Shown in pieces: positions 45,482 to 54,144 of a DNA stretch of 64,000 nt. The notes below the pieces were generated by a model that saw only the letters and a program-made list of their open reading frames with translations, was not told where the DNA came from and did no database searches. Source of the stretch: UBA4416 sp040389965 (GTDB lineage: Bacteria; Bacteroidota; Bacteroidia; B-17B0; Aurantibacillaceae); NCBI GenBank assembly GCA_040389965.1, contig JAZJZF010000014.1:95563-159562 (forward strand). The letters are read 5' to 3'. Position 1 is the stretch's first letter. Each line of letters starts with the position of its first letter. The position numbers were made by a program, and so were the translations under genes.

Positions 45482-46729
45482 ATGAAGGAGAACGAACTGA
45501 TACCTCATTTATTCCGAACCGAATACAGGAAAATAGTTTCTGTACTTTGCAAGCTATTTGGTATCAGTTACATTGAAATTGCAGAAGATATTGTAAGCGA
45601 TACTTTTCTGCTGGCCTCTGAAACATGGGGATTAAAAGGATTACCTCAAAATCCTACAGCCTGGCTTTATACGGTTTCTAAAAACAAAGCACTTGATGTT
45701 TTAAAAAGAAAATCTGTTTATGATCAAAAGATCGCACCGGAATTACGACGCTCAGGAACTGCAACAACCGAAACAGATATTGACCTTTCCGGAAAAAACA
45801 TTATAGATAGTCAGTTGCAAATGATGTTTGCTATTTGTAATCCCTGCATTACTGTTGAAGCACAGGTAGGTTTATCGTTAAACATCTTGTGCGGATTTGG
45901 CGCCGAAGAAATTGCAGATGCTTTTTTAAGCAATAAGGACACCATCTATAAACGCTTATCGCGTTCTAAAGAAAAACTAAAATCAGAAAATATAAAAATT
46001 GAATTTCCACCGGAGCTGGAAATCAATAAAAGAATAGAAACCGTTTTAACGACTTTATATTTATTATTTAATGAAGGTTATTACTCTTCTTCACAAAATA
46101 TCAATTTAAGAAAAGACTTATGCCTGGAAGCCATGAGGCTAATGTTAATGCTTGTAGAGAACGAGCAAACCAATATTCCACAGGCAAATGCGTTGCTTGC
46201 ACTGATGTGCTTTCATGCGTCGCGATTTGAAGCAAGAACAGACCAAAGGGGTGAACTTGTACTTTATGAAGAACAGGATGAATCGCTTTGGAATAATGAA
46301 CTGATTCAAAAAGGTGAAGAGTACCTTAATAAAGCCTCTACAGGTACTAAGGTTTCGAAGTACCACCTCGAAGCTGCCATTGCCTACTGGCACACTCAAA
46401 AAAAAGATACCGTAGAAAAATGGGAAAATATTCTACAGCTTTATAATAAATTACTTGTGCTGGAATATTCGCCCATAGTAGCCCTCAACAGAACCTATGC
46501 CCTATCGAAAGCTAATGGGAAGCAGGAAGCTATTACTGAAGCCGAAAAACTGGATTTGAAAAACTATTATTTATACCATTCGTTATTGGGAGAACTTTAT
46601 AAAGACATCGATCCCCAAAAAGCCATACAACATTTAAAAACGGCTTTAAAGCTTGTAAAAACAGACAAAGAAAAAACAATTATCGTAAATAATTTAAACA
46701 GAATCGGTAGTTTTGGCGGCAACGCCTAA
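45482..46729 (+). CDS. ECF sigma factor with C-terminal DUF6596/TPR-like domain (ECF42 type)
   Basis: This alternative sigma factor of about 415 aa has region 2 (about residues 5-75, with AEDIVSDTFLLASETWG), region 4 (about 110-165, with EEIADAFLSNKDTIYKRLSR) and a long C-terminal extension. The extension carries LLFNEGYYSSS, LMCFHASRFEARTDQRGE and YHLEAAIAYWHTQKK, the signature of the DUF6596 or TPR-like domain of group ECF42. No anti-sigma factor is near, as expected for this group; the extension is thought to regulate it instead. I chose ATG 45482; the in-frame ATG at 45464 lies inside the hairpin. The neighbouring VOC and YCII genes are its probable targets. Confidence 0.9.
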   Translation: MKENELIPHLFRTEYRKIVSVLCKLFGISYIEIAEDIVSDTFLLASETWGLKGLPQNPTAWLYTVSKNKALDVLKRKSVYDQKIAPELRRSGTATTETDIDLSGKNIIDSQLQMMFAICNPCITVEAQVGLSLNILCGFGAEEIADAFLSNKDTIYKRLSRSKEKLKSENIKIEFPPELEINKRIETVLTTLYLLFNEGYYSSSQNINLRKDLCLEAMRLMLMLVENEQTNIPQANALLALMCFHASRFEARTDQRGELVLYEEQDESLWNNELIQKGEEYLNKASTGTKVSKYHLEAAIAYWHTQKKDTVEKWENILQLYNKLLVLEYSPIVALNRTYALSKANGKQEAITEAEKLDLKNYYLYHSLLGELYKDIDPQKAIQHLKTALKLVKTDKEKTIIVNNLNRIGSFGGNA

Positions 46730-46990
46730 AAGGATACATCGCAAAAAATATTCGTATTATAGTCTGCAGTCGTTCCTTTTTTCTGTTGTACTTAGCAGTT
46801 TAAAAGCCCAACAATAGTATCAACAAATGTGTCGCATAAAAAAGCTTTATACTTACCCGAAGTAATAAATAAACACATTGATAGTCAATAATTATCGATA
46901 AAATAATAAAATAAGGAAACTAAAACTATCATTGTATCGAAAAAATCAATAATTTAGTTTCTGATAGATTGTTAAATTATTCAAGGTTAT

Positions 46991-47650
46991 ATGAAGCATC
47001 AAATTAATATTGCCATTGCAGAAGATCATGTATTGTTCAGACAGGGAATGGTTTCTTTACTGAATGAAGAAGGTGGATTTAACACTGTATTCCAGGCCGG
47101 TAACGGTCAGGAGCTATTAGACCATTTAAAAAATATTATGCCCGATGTTATTTTACTTGACATTAATATGCCGGTAATGGAAGGGAAAGAAGCGCTCAGT
47201 AAAATAAGGGAACTCTATCCTGAAGCAAAAGTGATTATGCTGAGTATGTATTATGAAAGCAGTTATATTGCCGAATATCTTGCAAAAGGAGCACGTGCTT
47301 TTTTACCTAAGAACTGTAACGTAGAAAAAGTAATAGAAGCAATTCAAACTGTGCATACCAGAGGCTTTTATTTTGATGATGATATTTCGAGCTTATTGAT
47401 GGATAAATTAATTCATGTTGAAAAACAACATGACGAAAATCATAAATTACGTTTAACGGATCGTGAGACGGAAGTACTTAATTTAATTTGTCTCGAAAAA
47501 TCGAATAAAGAAATTGCAGAGATGCTTCACATAAGTATCAGAACGGTTGAAGGACACCGCCAGTGTATTATGACAAAAACCGATACTAAAAATGTATTGA
47601 GCCTTGTGATGTTTGCATTAAGAAATAAAATTATTTCTTTACCGTCATAA
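46991..47650 (+). CDS. LuxR/NarL-type response regulator (orphan)
   Basis: This 219-aa DNA-binding response regulator has a receiver domain at residues 1-125 with EDH acidic pocket residues at 11-13, the phospho-acceptor Asp57 in ILLDINMPVMEG and the conserved lysine in AFLPKN. The LuxR-type HTH at about 155-215 contains LTDRETEVLNLICLEKSNKEIAEML and RTVEGHRQCIMTKT. No histidine kinase gene is in the window, so its partner is elsewhere. It stands alone between the sigma factor and a secreted protein, with 261 bases before it in which I see no clear promoter consensus or other feature. Confidence 0.9.
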   Translation: MKHQINIAIAEDHVLFRQGMVSLLNEEGGFNTVFQAGNGQELLDHLKNIMPDVILLDINMPVMEGKEALSKIRELYPEAKVIMLSMYYESSYIAEYLAKGARAFLPKNCNVEKVIEAIQTVHTRGFYFDDDISSLLMDKLIHVEKQHDENHKLRLTDRETEVLNLICLEKSNKEIAEMLHISIRTVEGHRQCIMTKTDTKNVLSLVMFALRNKIISLPS

Positions 47651-47784
47651 ATTACATTACCTATTACTTATTGTTTGCACACAAACGCCACGTAGAATTA
47701 CGTGCAAAAAACGAGTAATATCACGTATTTACATTGATTGCAGCATAGTTTAAATTTATAACAGGAATATGGTCCTGTTATATC

Positions 47785-48921
47785 GTGTTTAGTTTAGCCA
47801 AAATAAAAATCAAACGTATTTTACTTTTGATGTTACTAAAAACATCATTTGTATTTTCTCAATGCGTTCCTGCAGGGCCTTCTGTATCAACAAATATAGC
47901 AAACAATACATCTATAGGTTCTGTTGGTTGGTCAGGAATACTAAACGGACTCTCCTCTGACAATGCTTATATTTCGTGCGGAACATTATTAGGCATATTA
48001 GGCAGTGCTCAAACAAACTATATGTATACCGACTCCTATGGCTTTTCTGTTCCCTCAACTGCTACTGTTTGTGGTATACAGGTTGATATTGAACGGAATG
48101 CTTCCGGTTTATTAATTGGTTCATCGGTTAAAGATAAAAATGTTAACCTCGTAAAAGGAGGTGTTGTTACAGGGAGTAACCATGCATTGGGTTCAGCCTG
48201 GCCAGGCACCGACGGAATGGCAAGTTATGGCAATAATGCCGATCTCTGGGGTACCACTTGGACACCTGCTGAAGTAAATGCCGGAAATTTTGGAGTTGTT
48301 GTTTCTGCACAACTTAGCGCCGGGCTGGCTTCGTTATTTCTATCTGCCAATGTTGATATGGTTAGTATAACCGTATATTATACAACAAAAACTCTTCCTA
48401 TTGAATTAGTATCGTTTAGTGGTAAAGTAGAGAGCCAAACTATAAAACTTAAATGGCAAACTGCTACTGAAAAAAACAACCACTACTTTGAGGTTGAAAA
48501 AATGAATGCCGATTATACCTGGAATACACTAGACAGAATAGCAGGTGCAGGCAATTCAACCCAGGTCATGAATTACGAAACTTATGATTATAATCTTAAT
48601 GATATAAATTATTACCGCATAAAACAGGTAGACCATACCAATGATTTTACTTATTCTCCTACCATTTCTGTTGATTACAATGCTAAAAAGCAACCTGTTT
48701 TAATTATTTATCCAATACCTGTAGTACAGTATTTAGTGATTGATATAGCAAGTAAGGTTGACAAAATAGAAATTGTATCAGATGATGGCTGTACCATTGA
48801 ACACGAATTAATCAAAGATGATCATTTGAAAATAAACACCGAGGGGCTTTCTACCGGCTTATACCTCATAAAGGTATTTACAGGAAATGACATTATCACA
48901 AAAAGATTTATGAAAGAATAG
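47785..48921 (+). CDS. Secreted protein with T9SS type A C-terminus
   Basis: This 378-aa exported protein starts with GTG at 47785 and a signal peptide (RILLLMLLKTSFVFS, then QCVPAG). The central domain (about 30-205) is a beta-rich module found in other T9SS cargo (NIANNTSIGSVGWSGI, then ADLWGTTWTPAEVNAGNFGV). A linker with LPIELVSFSGKVE and KWQTATEKNNHYFEVEK is typical of the segment before type A sorting domains, and the C-terminus has PVLIIYPIPVVQYLVIDI and GLYLIKVFTGN. The binding target is unknown. It ends 1 base before the stop of cysN on the other strand, with no terminator visible between. Confidence 0.85.
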   Translation: MFSLAKIKIKRILLLMLLKTSFVFSQCVPAGPSVSTNIANNTSIGSVGWSGILNGLSSDNAYISCGTLLGILGSAQTNYMYTDSYGFSVPSTATVCGIQVDIERNASGLLIGSSVKDKNVNLVKGGVVTGSNHALGSAWPGTDGMASYGNNADLWGTTWTPAEVNAGNFGVVVSAQLSAGLASLFLSANVDMVSITVYYTTKTLPIELVSFSGKVESQTIKLKWQTATEKNNHYFEVEKMNADYTWNTLDRIAGAGNSTQVMNYETYDYNLNDINYYRIKQVDHTNDFTYSPTISVDYNAKKQPVLIIYPIPVVQYLVIDIASKVDKIEIVSDDGCTIEHELIKDDHLKINTEGLSTGLYLIKVFTGNDIITKRFMKE

Positions 48922-48922
48922 A

Positions 48923-50167
48923 TCAATGAATAGTTCCTGCTGCAATGGTATTATTGGTGTTTTCGTTTATTAAAATGAATGAACCGGTGCTGTGATTATC
49001 GGCATAACTATCAAAGCTAATGGGTTCGGCCGTTTTTATAAGCACTTTACAAATATCATTTAATTTTATTGTTCCATCGCTTTCTAGTTCTGCAAAGGAG
49101 TGAATATCAATTTTACTGATAACTTCTTTTACTACTGCCTTGGTACGAAAACTATTTTGTTGCAGTAATACTTTTTGTCCGGGCATGAAAGAGGTATTAT
49201 CCATCCAGCAAATAGTAGCGGTTATCTCTTTTGCCGTTACAGGTAATTGTTGTAGAGGCGCAATAGTATTACCGCGACTTATATCTATATCTTCTTTTAA
49301 ATGAATAATAACAGGTGTATTACTTTCAGCTGATGCTACTTCCTGTTGGTTAACTTCAATTTTAGTGATGCTTGTTTCCATACCCGATGGTAACACAACA
49401 ACCTGTTGTCCTTTTTTATATGTTCCACTTATCACCTTACCGGCAAAGCCACGGTAATCATGCAATTCGTTGGTTTGCGGGCGAATCACATATTGAACCT
49501 GAAAACGGGAAACATTGGCTTGTTTTGCCTCCGTAATTTCTATGGTTTCTAAAAACTCTAATAAAGGTTTGCCTTTGTACCATGCTAAATTTTGAGATGG
49601 TGTTACGACATTATCTCCGGCTAATGCGCTTGCCGGAATAAACGTAATATGTTTTAAACCAAGAGGTTTTGAAAATTCAAGATAATCCAATTCAATTTTT
49701 TTATACGCTTCTTCTGAATACTCTACTAAATCCATTTTATTGATACAAACCAGCACTTGCGGAATTCCTAAAATAGAAGAAATAATAGAATGACGTTTTG
49801 TTTGATCGGTTATTCCATTACGAGCATCCACTAAAATAATCGCTAAATCGGCATTAGACGCTCCTGTAAACATATTACGGGTATATTGAATGTGACCGGG
49901 AGTATCTGCAATAATGAATTTACGTTTATCCGTACTGAAATATTTATAAGCCACATCGATGGTTATACCTTGCTCCCGCTCTGCTCTTAAACCATCGGTT
50001 AATAAAGCCAGATCAATCTGCGAATTAGTACCTGTTGTTTTACTTTGTCTGGTAAGTGTTTCTATAATATCTGTTGATATGGAATTGCTATCGTATAACA
50101 AACGTCCGATAAGCGTGCTTTTGCCATCGTCTACGTTACCTGCTGTAAAAAATCGTAATAGTTGCAT
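48923..50167 (-). CDS. cysN: Sulfate adenylyltransferase subunit 1 (GTPase), CysN
   Basis: CysN is the GTPase subunit of ATP sulfurylase, which makes APS from sulfate and ATP in the cytosol. GNVDDGKSTLIGRLLYDS (residues 10-27) is the G1 loop, ADTPGHIQYTRNM is G3 and CINKMDLVEYS is G4. The EF-Tu-like beta-barrels follow. The length of 414 aa means there is no fused CysC (APS kinase) domain, consistent with the APS-reducing CysH upstream. Its partner CysD lies at 50645-51550, but a foreign-looking four-helix-bundle gene with inverted repeats is inserted between them. Confidence 0.95.
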   Translation of the reverse strand: MQLLRFFTAGNVDDGKSTLIGRLLYDSNSISTDIIETLTRQSKTTGTNSQIDLALLTDGLRAEREQGITIDVAYKYFSTDKRKFIIADTPGHIQYTRNMFTGASNADLAIILVDARNGITDQTKRHSIISSILGIPQVLVCINKMDLVEYSEEAYKKIELDYLEFSKPLGLKHITFIPASALAGDNVVTPSQNLAWYKGKPLLEFLETIEITEAKQANVSRFQVQYVIRPQTNELHDYRGFAGKVISGTYKKGQQVVVLPSGMETSITKIEVNQQEVASAESNTPVIIHLKEDIDISRGNTIAPLQQLPVTAKEITATICWMDNTSFMPGQKVLLQQNSFRTKAVVKEVISKIDIHSFAELESDGTIKLNDICKVLIKTAEPISFDSYADNHSTGSFILINENTNNTIAAGTIH

Positions 50168-50170
50168 TTA

Positions 50171-50204
50171 AATTATGAGTTATAAATTATGAATTATAAA
50201 TGAG
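50171..50204 (+). repeat. Left terminal inverted repeat of the cassette between cysD and cysN
   Basis: An AT-rich 34-base segment holds two near copies of ATTATGARTTATAA in tandem and ends ATGAG. Reading inward, TTATGAATTATAA plus ATGAG also occurs at the other end (50646-50624, minus strand) with a 3-base insertion. Confidence 0.6.
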
Positions 50205-50216
50205 TATTATGACTAG

Positions 50217-50579
50217 TTATTTTTTTGCTAATTTTTGTTTGAGAGTTAAAATAGAACTCCTAATCATCTTTAGTAATTCTGTCGCTTTAAATTTTAACTC
50301 TTCAAATATTTTATCATCAATGTATTCTGTTTCTTTTAAAAGTTCAAGCCAATAAATTGCTTCGTCACATTCTTTTTGAGCAATTCCTAACTTATGAATG
50401 AAGTCTGCTTTACTTTCTGCATTTTGTGCTTCTCTAATTAATGCTCCCACTGCTGTGCCACTTCGTAACAGCTGTTTACTTAAAACAAATTCTCTTTTAT
50501 TTTCTACTAAATATTTACAAGTAATAACAACACTTACCGCAAATGAAAATGATTTGGTTATAAAAACATTACTCGCCAT
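50217..50579 (-). CDS. Four-helix-bundle protein (23S rRNA intervening-sequence protein family)
   Basis: This 120-aa protein forms a four-helix bundle. The motif SFAVSVVITCKYL, then LSKQLLRSGTAVGALIREAQ, and AQKECDEAIYWLELLKET are the hallmarks of the family first found in 23S rRNA intervening sequences. Family members are scattered singly through Bacteroidota genomes and their function is unknown; pentamer formation and nucleic-acid binding have been proposed. Here it splits cysD from cysN and is enclosed by AT-rich inverted repeats, which suggests insertion as a small mobile unit. It reads in the same direction as the operon, so cysN may still be transcribed through it. Confidence 0.88.
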   Translation of the reverse strand: MASNVFITKSFSFAVSVVITCKYLVENKREFVLSKQLLRSGTAVGALIREAQNAESKADFIHKLGIAQKECDEAIYWLELLKETEYIDDKIFEELKFKATELLKMIRSSILTLKQKLAKK

Positions 50580-50623
50580 TATTTATGCCTTTATTTTATT
50601 TTTTAATCTAAACCTATTCATCA

Positions 50624-50646
50624 CTCATAAATTATAATTCATAACT
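50624..50646 (-). repeat. Right terminal inverted repeat of the cassette between cysD and cysN
   Basis: On the minus strand this reads AGTTATGAATTATAATTTAT and then GAG, the inward-facing partner of 50171-50204. It begins inside the last two bases of the cysD stop codon. Confidence 0.6.
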
Positions 50647-51550
50647 AAAAATAGCCTCCCTTTTTGCGGTCTTCCATGGCTGCTTCACTTATTCTATCAT
50701 CCATGCGTGTTGCGCCCCTTTCACTGATCTTAGCCGTTTTTAATTCAGTAATGATATCATCAACGGTATACGCTTCGCTTTCTATGGCAGCCGTACAGGT
50801 CATATCGCCAACGGTGCGGTAACGTACTTTTTTAGTAACAATCACATCATTTGCATCCAGCTGCACAAACTCATTGGTATTCATTAACTGCCCGTTTTCT
50901 GTAAGAATACATTCGCGTTCGTGTGTAAAATAAATAGAAGGTAAGGCGATATTCTCGCGTTTAATATAATTCCATACATCGAGTTCTGTCCAGTTACTGA
51001 TAGGAAATACCCGCACGTTTTCACCTTTATGAATCTTACCATTATAAATATTCCATAATTCAGGGCGTTGCATTTTTGGATCCCATTGCCCGAACTCATC
51101 GCGCACAGAAAAAATTCTTTCTTTTGCTCTTGCTTTTTCTTCGTCTCTACGTGCACCTCCAATACAGGCATCGAATTCAAATTCCTCAATTACGTCCAAT
51201 AAGGTATAGGTTTGTAAAGCATTACGGCTTGGGAATTTTCCTTTGCCATCCTGCAATTTTTTTTCTTTGATCGTATCTGCCACATAACGCACAATTAATT
51301 TCTCATCTAATTGTTTCGCTAAATCATCACGATAGCTAATTGCTTCTTTAAAATTATGGCCTGTATCTACATGCACTAAAGGAAAAGGAAATTTACCAGG
51401 ACGAAAGGCTTTCAAAGCCAGGTGCACAAGGCAAATGCTATCCTTGCCTCCGCTAAATAATAAAGCAGGTCGGTCGAACTGCCCGGCAACTTCACGCAGA
51501 ATATAAATTGCTTCTGCTTCTAACTCATCTAAATAATCTAATTGTTTCAT
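50645..51550 (-). CDS. cysD: Sulfate adenylyltransferase subunit 2, CysD
   Basis: CysD is the catalytic subunit of ATP sulfurylase, a PP-loop ATP pyrophosphatase. LFSGGKDSICLVHLALKAF (SGGKDS at residues 33-38) binds ATP; GGARRDEEKARAKERIFS and RVFPISNWTELDVWNYIKRE are characteristic; the C-terminus ends KGGYF as in known CysD. The length of 301 aa is normal. It lies after cysH and before cysN on the same strand. The stop codon abuts the inverted repeat of the inserted cassette, so that insertion may have happened exactly at the gene end. Confidence 0.95.
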   Translation of the reverse strand: MKQLDYLDELEAEAIYILREVAGQFDRPALLFSGGKDSICLVHLALKAFRPGKFPFPLVHVDTGHNFKEAISYRDDLAKQLDEKLIVRYVADTIKEKKLQDGKGKFPSRNALQTYTLLDVIEEFEFDACIGGARRDEEKARAKERIFSVRDEFGQWDPKMQRPELWNIYNGKIHKGENVRVFPISNWTELDVWNYIKRENIALPSIYFTHERECILTENGQLMNTNEFVQLDANDVIVTKKVRYRTVGDMTCTAAIESEAYTVDDIITELKTAKISERGATRMDDRISEAAMEDRKKGGYF

Positions 51551-51635
51551 GCTTTATTTTTATTCTTCCTGTTTAAGATGCTGAATTATCATAACGCATC
51601 GCGACAGTATGAAAATACTCATTTGCTTCTGTTTT

Positions 51636-52337
51636 TTAATTACTATGTAAGCCACATTCTTTTTTATCGTTTGTTTCCCACCACCAGCGACCTGCTCTAA
51701 AATCTTCTCCGGGTTTAATGGCACGGGTGCAAGGCGCACAGCCTATACTTACAAATCCTTTATCATGTAAGGTGTTATAGGGGATATGATGTGTGCGGAT
51801 ATAAGATTTTACATCTTCCAGGCTCCAGTTCAAAATGGGATGGTATTTAATGATTTGATTTGCGTCGTCCCATTCTACTTGTGGTATATCATGCCTGTTA
51901 CCGGATTGATCTGCCCTTATTCCTGTAACCCATATGGTATAGCCTTTTAATGCCCGTTTTAAGGGCTCTACTTTTCTTATAAAGCAGCATTCTTTACGAT
52001 TGTCTATACTTTCGTAAAAACTAACAGGACCTTTATCTGTTACTAATTTTTCGACTGAGGCAGTTTGGGGATACATGACACTGATAGGTCGTTTATACCT
52101 TTCTAAGGTACTATTTAATACTGAATAGGTTTCATTAAACAACCGACCGGTATCAATGGTAAATACTTTAACGGGAAGGGTGTTAGAGAATATCATATGC
52201 GAAATTACCTGATCTTCGTAACCCAGGCTTGTAGAAAACACAAGCTTACCGGGAAATTGATCAGCTAATACTATTAACGCTTCTTCCGGAGATTTATCTT
52301 TAATGAGGTATTCTACATTATGTAATTCGGATTGCAT
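51636..52337 (-). CDS. cysH: Adenylyl-sulfate reductase of the CysH family (iron-sulfur type)
   Basis: This 233-aa cytosolic reductase converts APS (or PAPS) to sulfite and AMP using thioredoxin. The FSTSLGYEDQVISHM P-loop is followed by GIRADQSGNRHD. Two cysteine pairs, Cys117-Cys118 (KECCFIRK) and Cys200/Cys203 (GCAPC), are the CC...CxxC set that binds a 4Fe-4S cluster in APS-type enzymes, and the C-terminal KECGLH supplies the redox Cys228. Since cysN lacks a fused kinase and no APS kinase is present, APS is the probable substrate. It lies between metZ and cysD on the same strand. Confidence 0.93.
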   Translation of the reverse strand: MQSELHNVEYLIKDKSPEEALIVLADQFPGKLVFSTSLGYEDQVISHMIFSNTLPVKVFTIDTGRLFNETYSVLNSTLERYKRPISVMYPQTASVEKLVTDKGPVSFYESIDNRKECCFIRKVEPLKRALKGYTIWVTGIRADQSGNRHDIPQVEWDDANQIIKYHPILNWSLEDVKSYIRTHHIPYNTLHDKGFVSIGCAPCTRAIKPGEDFRAGRWWWETNDKKECGLHSN

Positions 52338-52424
52338 GGGATACTTTACTCTTGCCTTTTTTTCGAGTCAAGATACAAAATACTCCTCTTTATTCCTATA
52401 CCAATAAGCGAAGAAAAACAGGTT

Positions 52425-53591
52425 TTAATTTAAGGCATTTAATATATCGTTCAATATATCTTCTTTATTTTCAAGGCCAACCGATACACGAATCAAACCC
52501 GGTAAAATCCCGACTTTTACTCTTTCTTCTTCGCTTAATTTACAATGTGTTGACGAGGCAGGATGCGTGACAATACTTCTTGCATCTCCCAAATTTGGAG
52601 AGATTTTAATCATTTTTAATTTATCTAAAAACGCTGTTGCTCCCTTATAACCTTCTTTAACTGTAATTGTAAATATCCCTCCACCCGCTTTCATTTGTTG
52701 TTTTGCAATGGCATAATGGGGGTGCGAGGGTAAAAACGGATATGATACATTTTCCAGATGGCTATTTCCTTCCAATGCCTGCGCAACATACAAGGCATTT
52801 TCACAATGCCTGTCCATTCTTAAAGCCAGCGTTTCTAAACTTTTACTTAGTATCCATGCATTGAAAGGACTCATAGACGGGCCTGTTAGTCTCCCAAATA
52901 AATAAATATCATTAATCAGTTCTTTTTTGCCTACTACTACTCCACCTAAAACTCTTCCTTGTCCATCCATATATTTAGTAGCGGAGTGTATTACCAGATT
53001 TGCACCAAATTTAATGGGTTGTTGCAAATAGGGTGTCGCAAAACAATTATCAACGATCAATAATACATTATGTTTCTTTGCCAATGCAGCTACTTGTTCC
53101 AGGTCAATTAATTCTATTGCCGGATTTGTAGGGGTTTCCAAATAAATGAAACGCGTTTCGGGTTTAATTAATGTTTCAATGGTGCCGGTTGTGTTTGTAT
53201 CAAAATAAGAATAAGAAATATTCCACTTTGGAAAATATTTGGTAAAGATTGCATGTGTAGCACCAAATACCGATGAACAAGCTACGATGTGATCTCCTGA
53301 TTTTAACAGAGCCATAAAGGTAGTAAAAATTGCTGCCATCCCCGAAGCGGTGGCAAAGCCAGATTCAGCACCTTCGAGCAGGCACACTTTATCAATAAAC
53401 TCGTTCGTATTTGGATTTACGTATCGTGAGTACACAAAATCATCCGACTCGTCGTTAAAGGCGGCTCTCAGACCTTCTGCAGTATCAAATACAAAACTGG
53501 AGGTTAAAAACAAAGGGGCTGAATGCTCCTTATATTCTGTTCGTTCCAACTGTGCCCTGATAGCCTGTGTTTCAAAATGTTTATCCTTCAT
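52425..53591 (-). CDS. metZ: Trans-sulfuration PLP enzyme: O-succinyl/acetylhomoserine sulfhydrylase (MetZ-like)
   Basis: This 388-aa enzyme of the Cys/Met metabolism PLP family makes homocysteine directly from an O-acylhomoserine and sulfide. YSRYVNPNTNEF, LETPTNPAIELIDL, VDNCFATPYLQQPI and the PLP lysine Lys206 in IHSATKYMDGQGRVLGG are family signatures, and the last is typical of MetZ. It sits downstream of metX and hom. Because metX encodes a homoserine acyltransferase of the MetX type, the natural substrate may be the O-acetyl ester despite the MetZ likeness. Cystathionine gamma-synthase or methionine gamma-lyase cannot be fully excluded. Its start overlaps the end of the OsmC gene by 11 bases. 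Confidence 0.9.
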   Translation of the reverse strand: MKDKHFETQAIRAQLERTEYKEHSAPLFLTSSFVFDTAEGLRAAFNDESDDFVYSRYVNPNTNEFIDKVCLLEGAESGFATASGMAAIFTTFMALLKSGDHIVACSSVFGATHAIFTKYFPKWNISYSYFDTNTTGTIETLIKPETRFIYLETPTNPAIELIDLEQVAALAKKHNVLLIVDNCFATPYLQQPIKFGANLVIHSATKYMDGQGRVLGGVVVGKKELINDIYLFGRLTGPSMSPFNAWILSKSLETLALRMDRHCENALYVAQALEGNSHLENVSYPFLPSHPHYAIAKQQMKAGGGIFTITVKEGYKGATAFLDKLKMIKISPNLGDARSIVTHPASSTHCKLSEEERVKVGILPGLIRVSVGLENKEDILNDILNALN

Positions 53592-54045
53592 TAGGTTTAT
53601 TTTCTTCTGTATGAATTTCTTTAATTGTAAAATGATTAACGGTTACTTTGTAAGTAATAGTGGCGGTTGGCTCTAATGTTTTAGACACCGAACAGTATTT
53701 TTCCATGGATAATTTAATAGCGCGTTCTGCTTTTTCCATCTCTACTTCACCGGTAAGTTTAAAGTGCAGACAAATATTTTTGTAAAGCCTGTGATCTTCT
53801 ATCTTTTCCGTATGCCCCTCTACTTCCACTTCAAAAGAATCAACAATTTGCTTTTGTTTTTTAAGCATTAACAATACATCAATAGCACTGCAACCTCCAA
53901 CGGCTGCCAGCAGCAATTGCATGGGTCGCATTCCTTTCCCTTCTCCTCCTATATCTGTGGAACCATCCATCTGCAAAGTGTTACCGTCTTCGTTGGAAGC
54001 TTCCATGTGGTAATCACCACTTATTTTTTTTACATTAATTTTCAT
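53581..54045 (-). CDS. OsmC-family protein
   Basis: This 154-aa protein of the OsmC/Ohr fold has GMRPMQLLLAAVGGCSAIDVLLML with the first reactive cysteine (near residue 53) and AIKLSMEKYCSVSKTL with the second (near residue 118), the pair that reduces organic peroxides in characterised members. It is the YhfA-like branch rather than Ohr. It lies between the aldo/keto reductase and metZ and overlaps metZ by 11 bases, so it is translated with it. A role in thiol or peroxide protection during sulfur assimilation is inferred. Confidence 0.9.
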   Translation of the reverse strand: MKINVKKISGDYHMEASNEDGNTLQMDGSTDIGGEGKGMRPMQLLLAAVGGCSAIDVLLMLKKQKQIVDSFEVEVEGHTEKIEDHRLYKNICLHFKLTGEVEMEKAERAIKLSMEKYCSVSKTLEPTATITYKVTVNHFTIKEIHTEENKPNEG

Positions 54046-54144
54046 TGGTTAAAAGTATTTATTGTCTTATAAATATAACCAATTGAAGTTTATAAATACA
54101 CTTACGATGATAGAGTTTCCCATTCCATTTAAAACTTTGTATTG

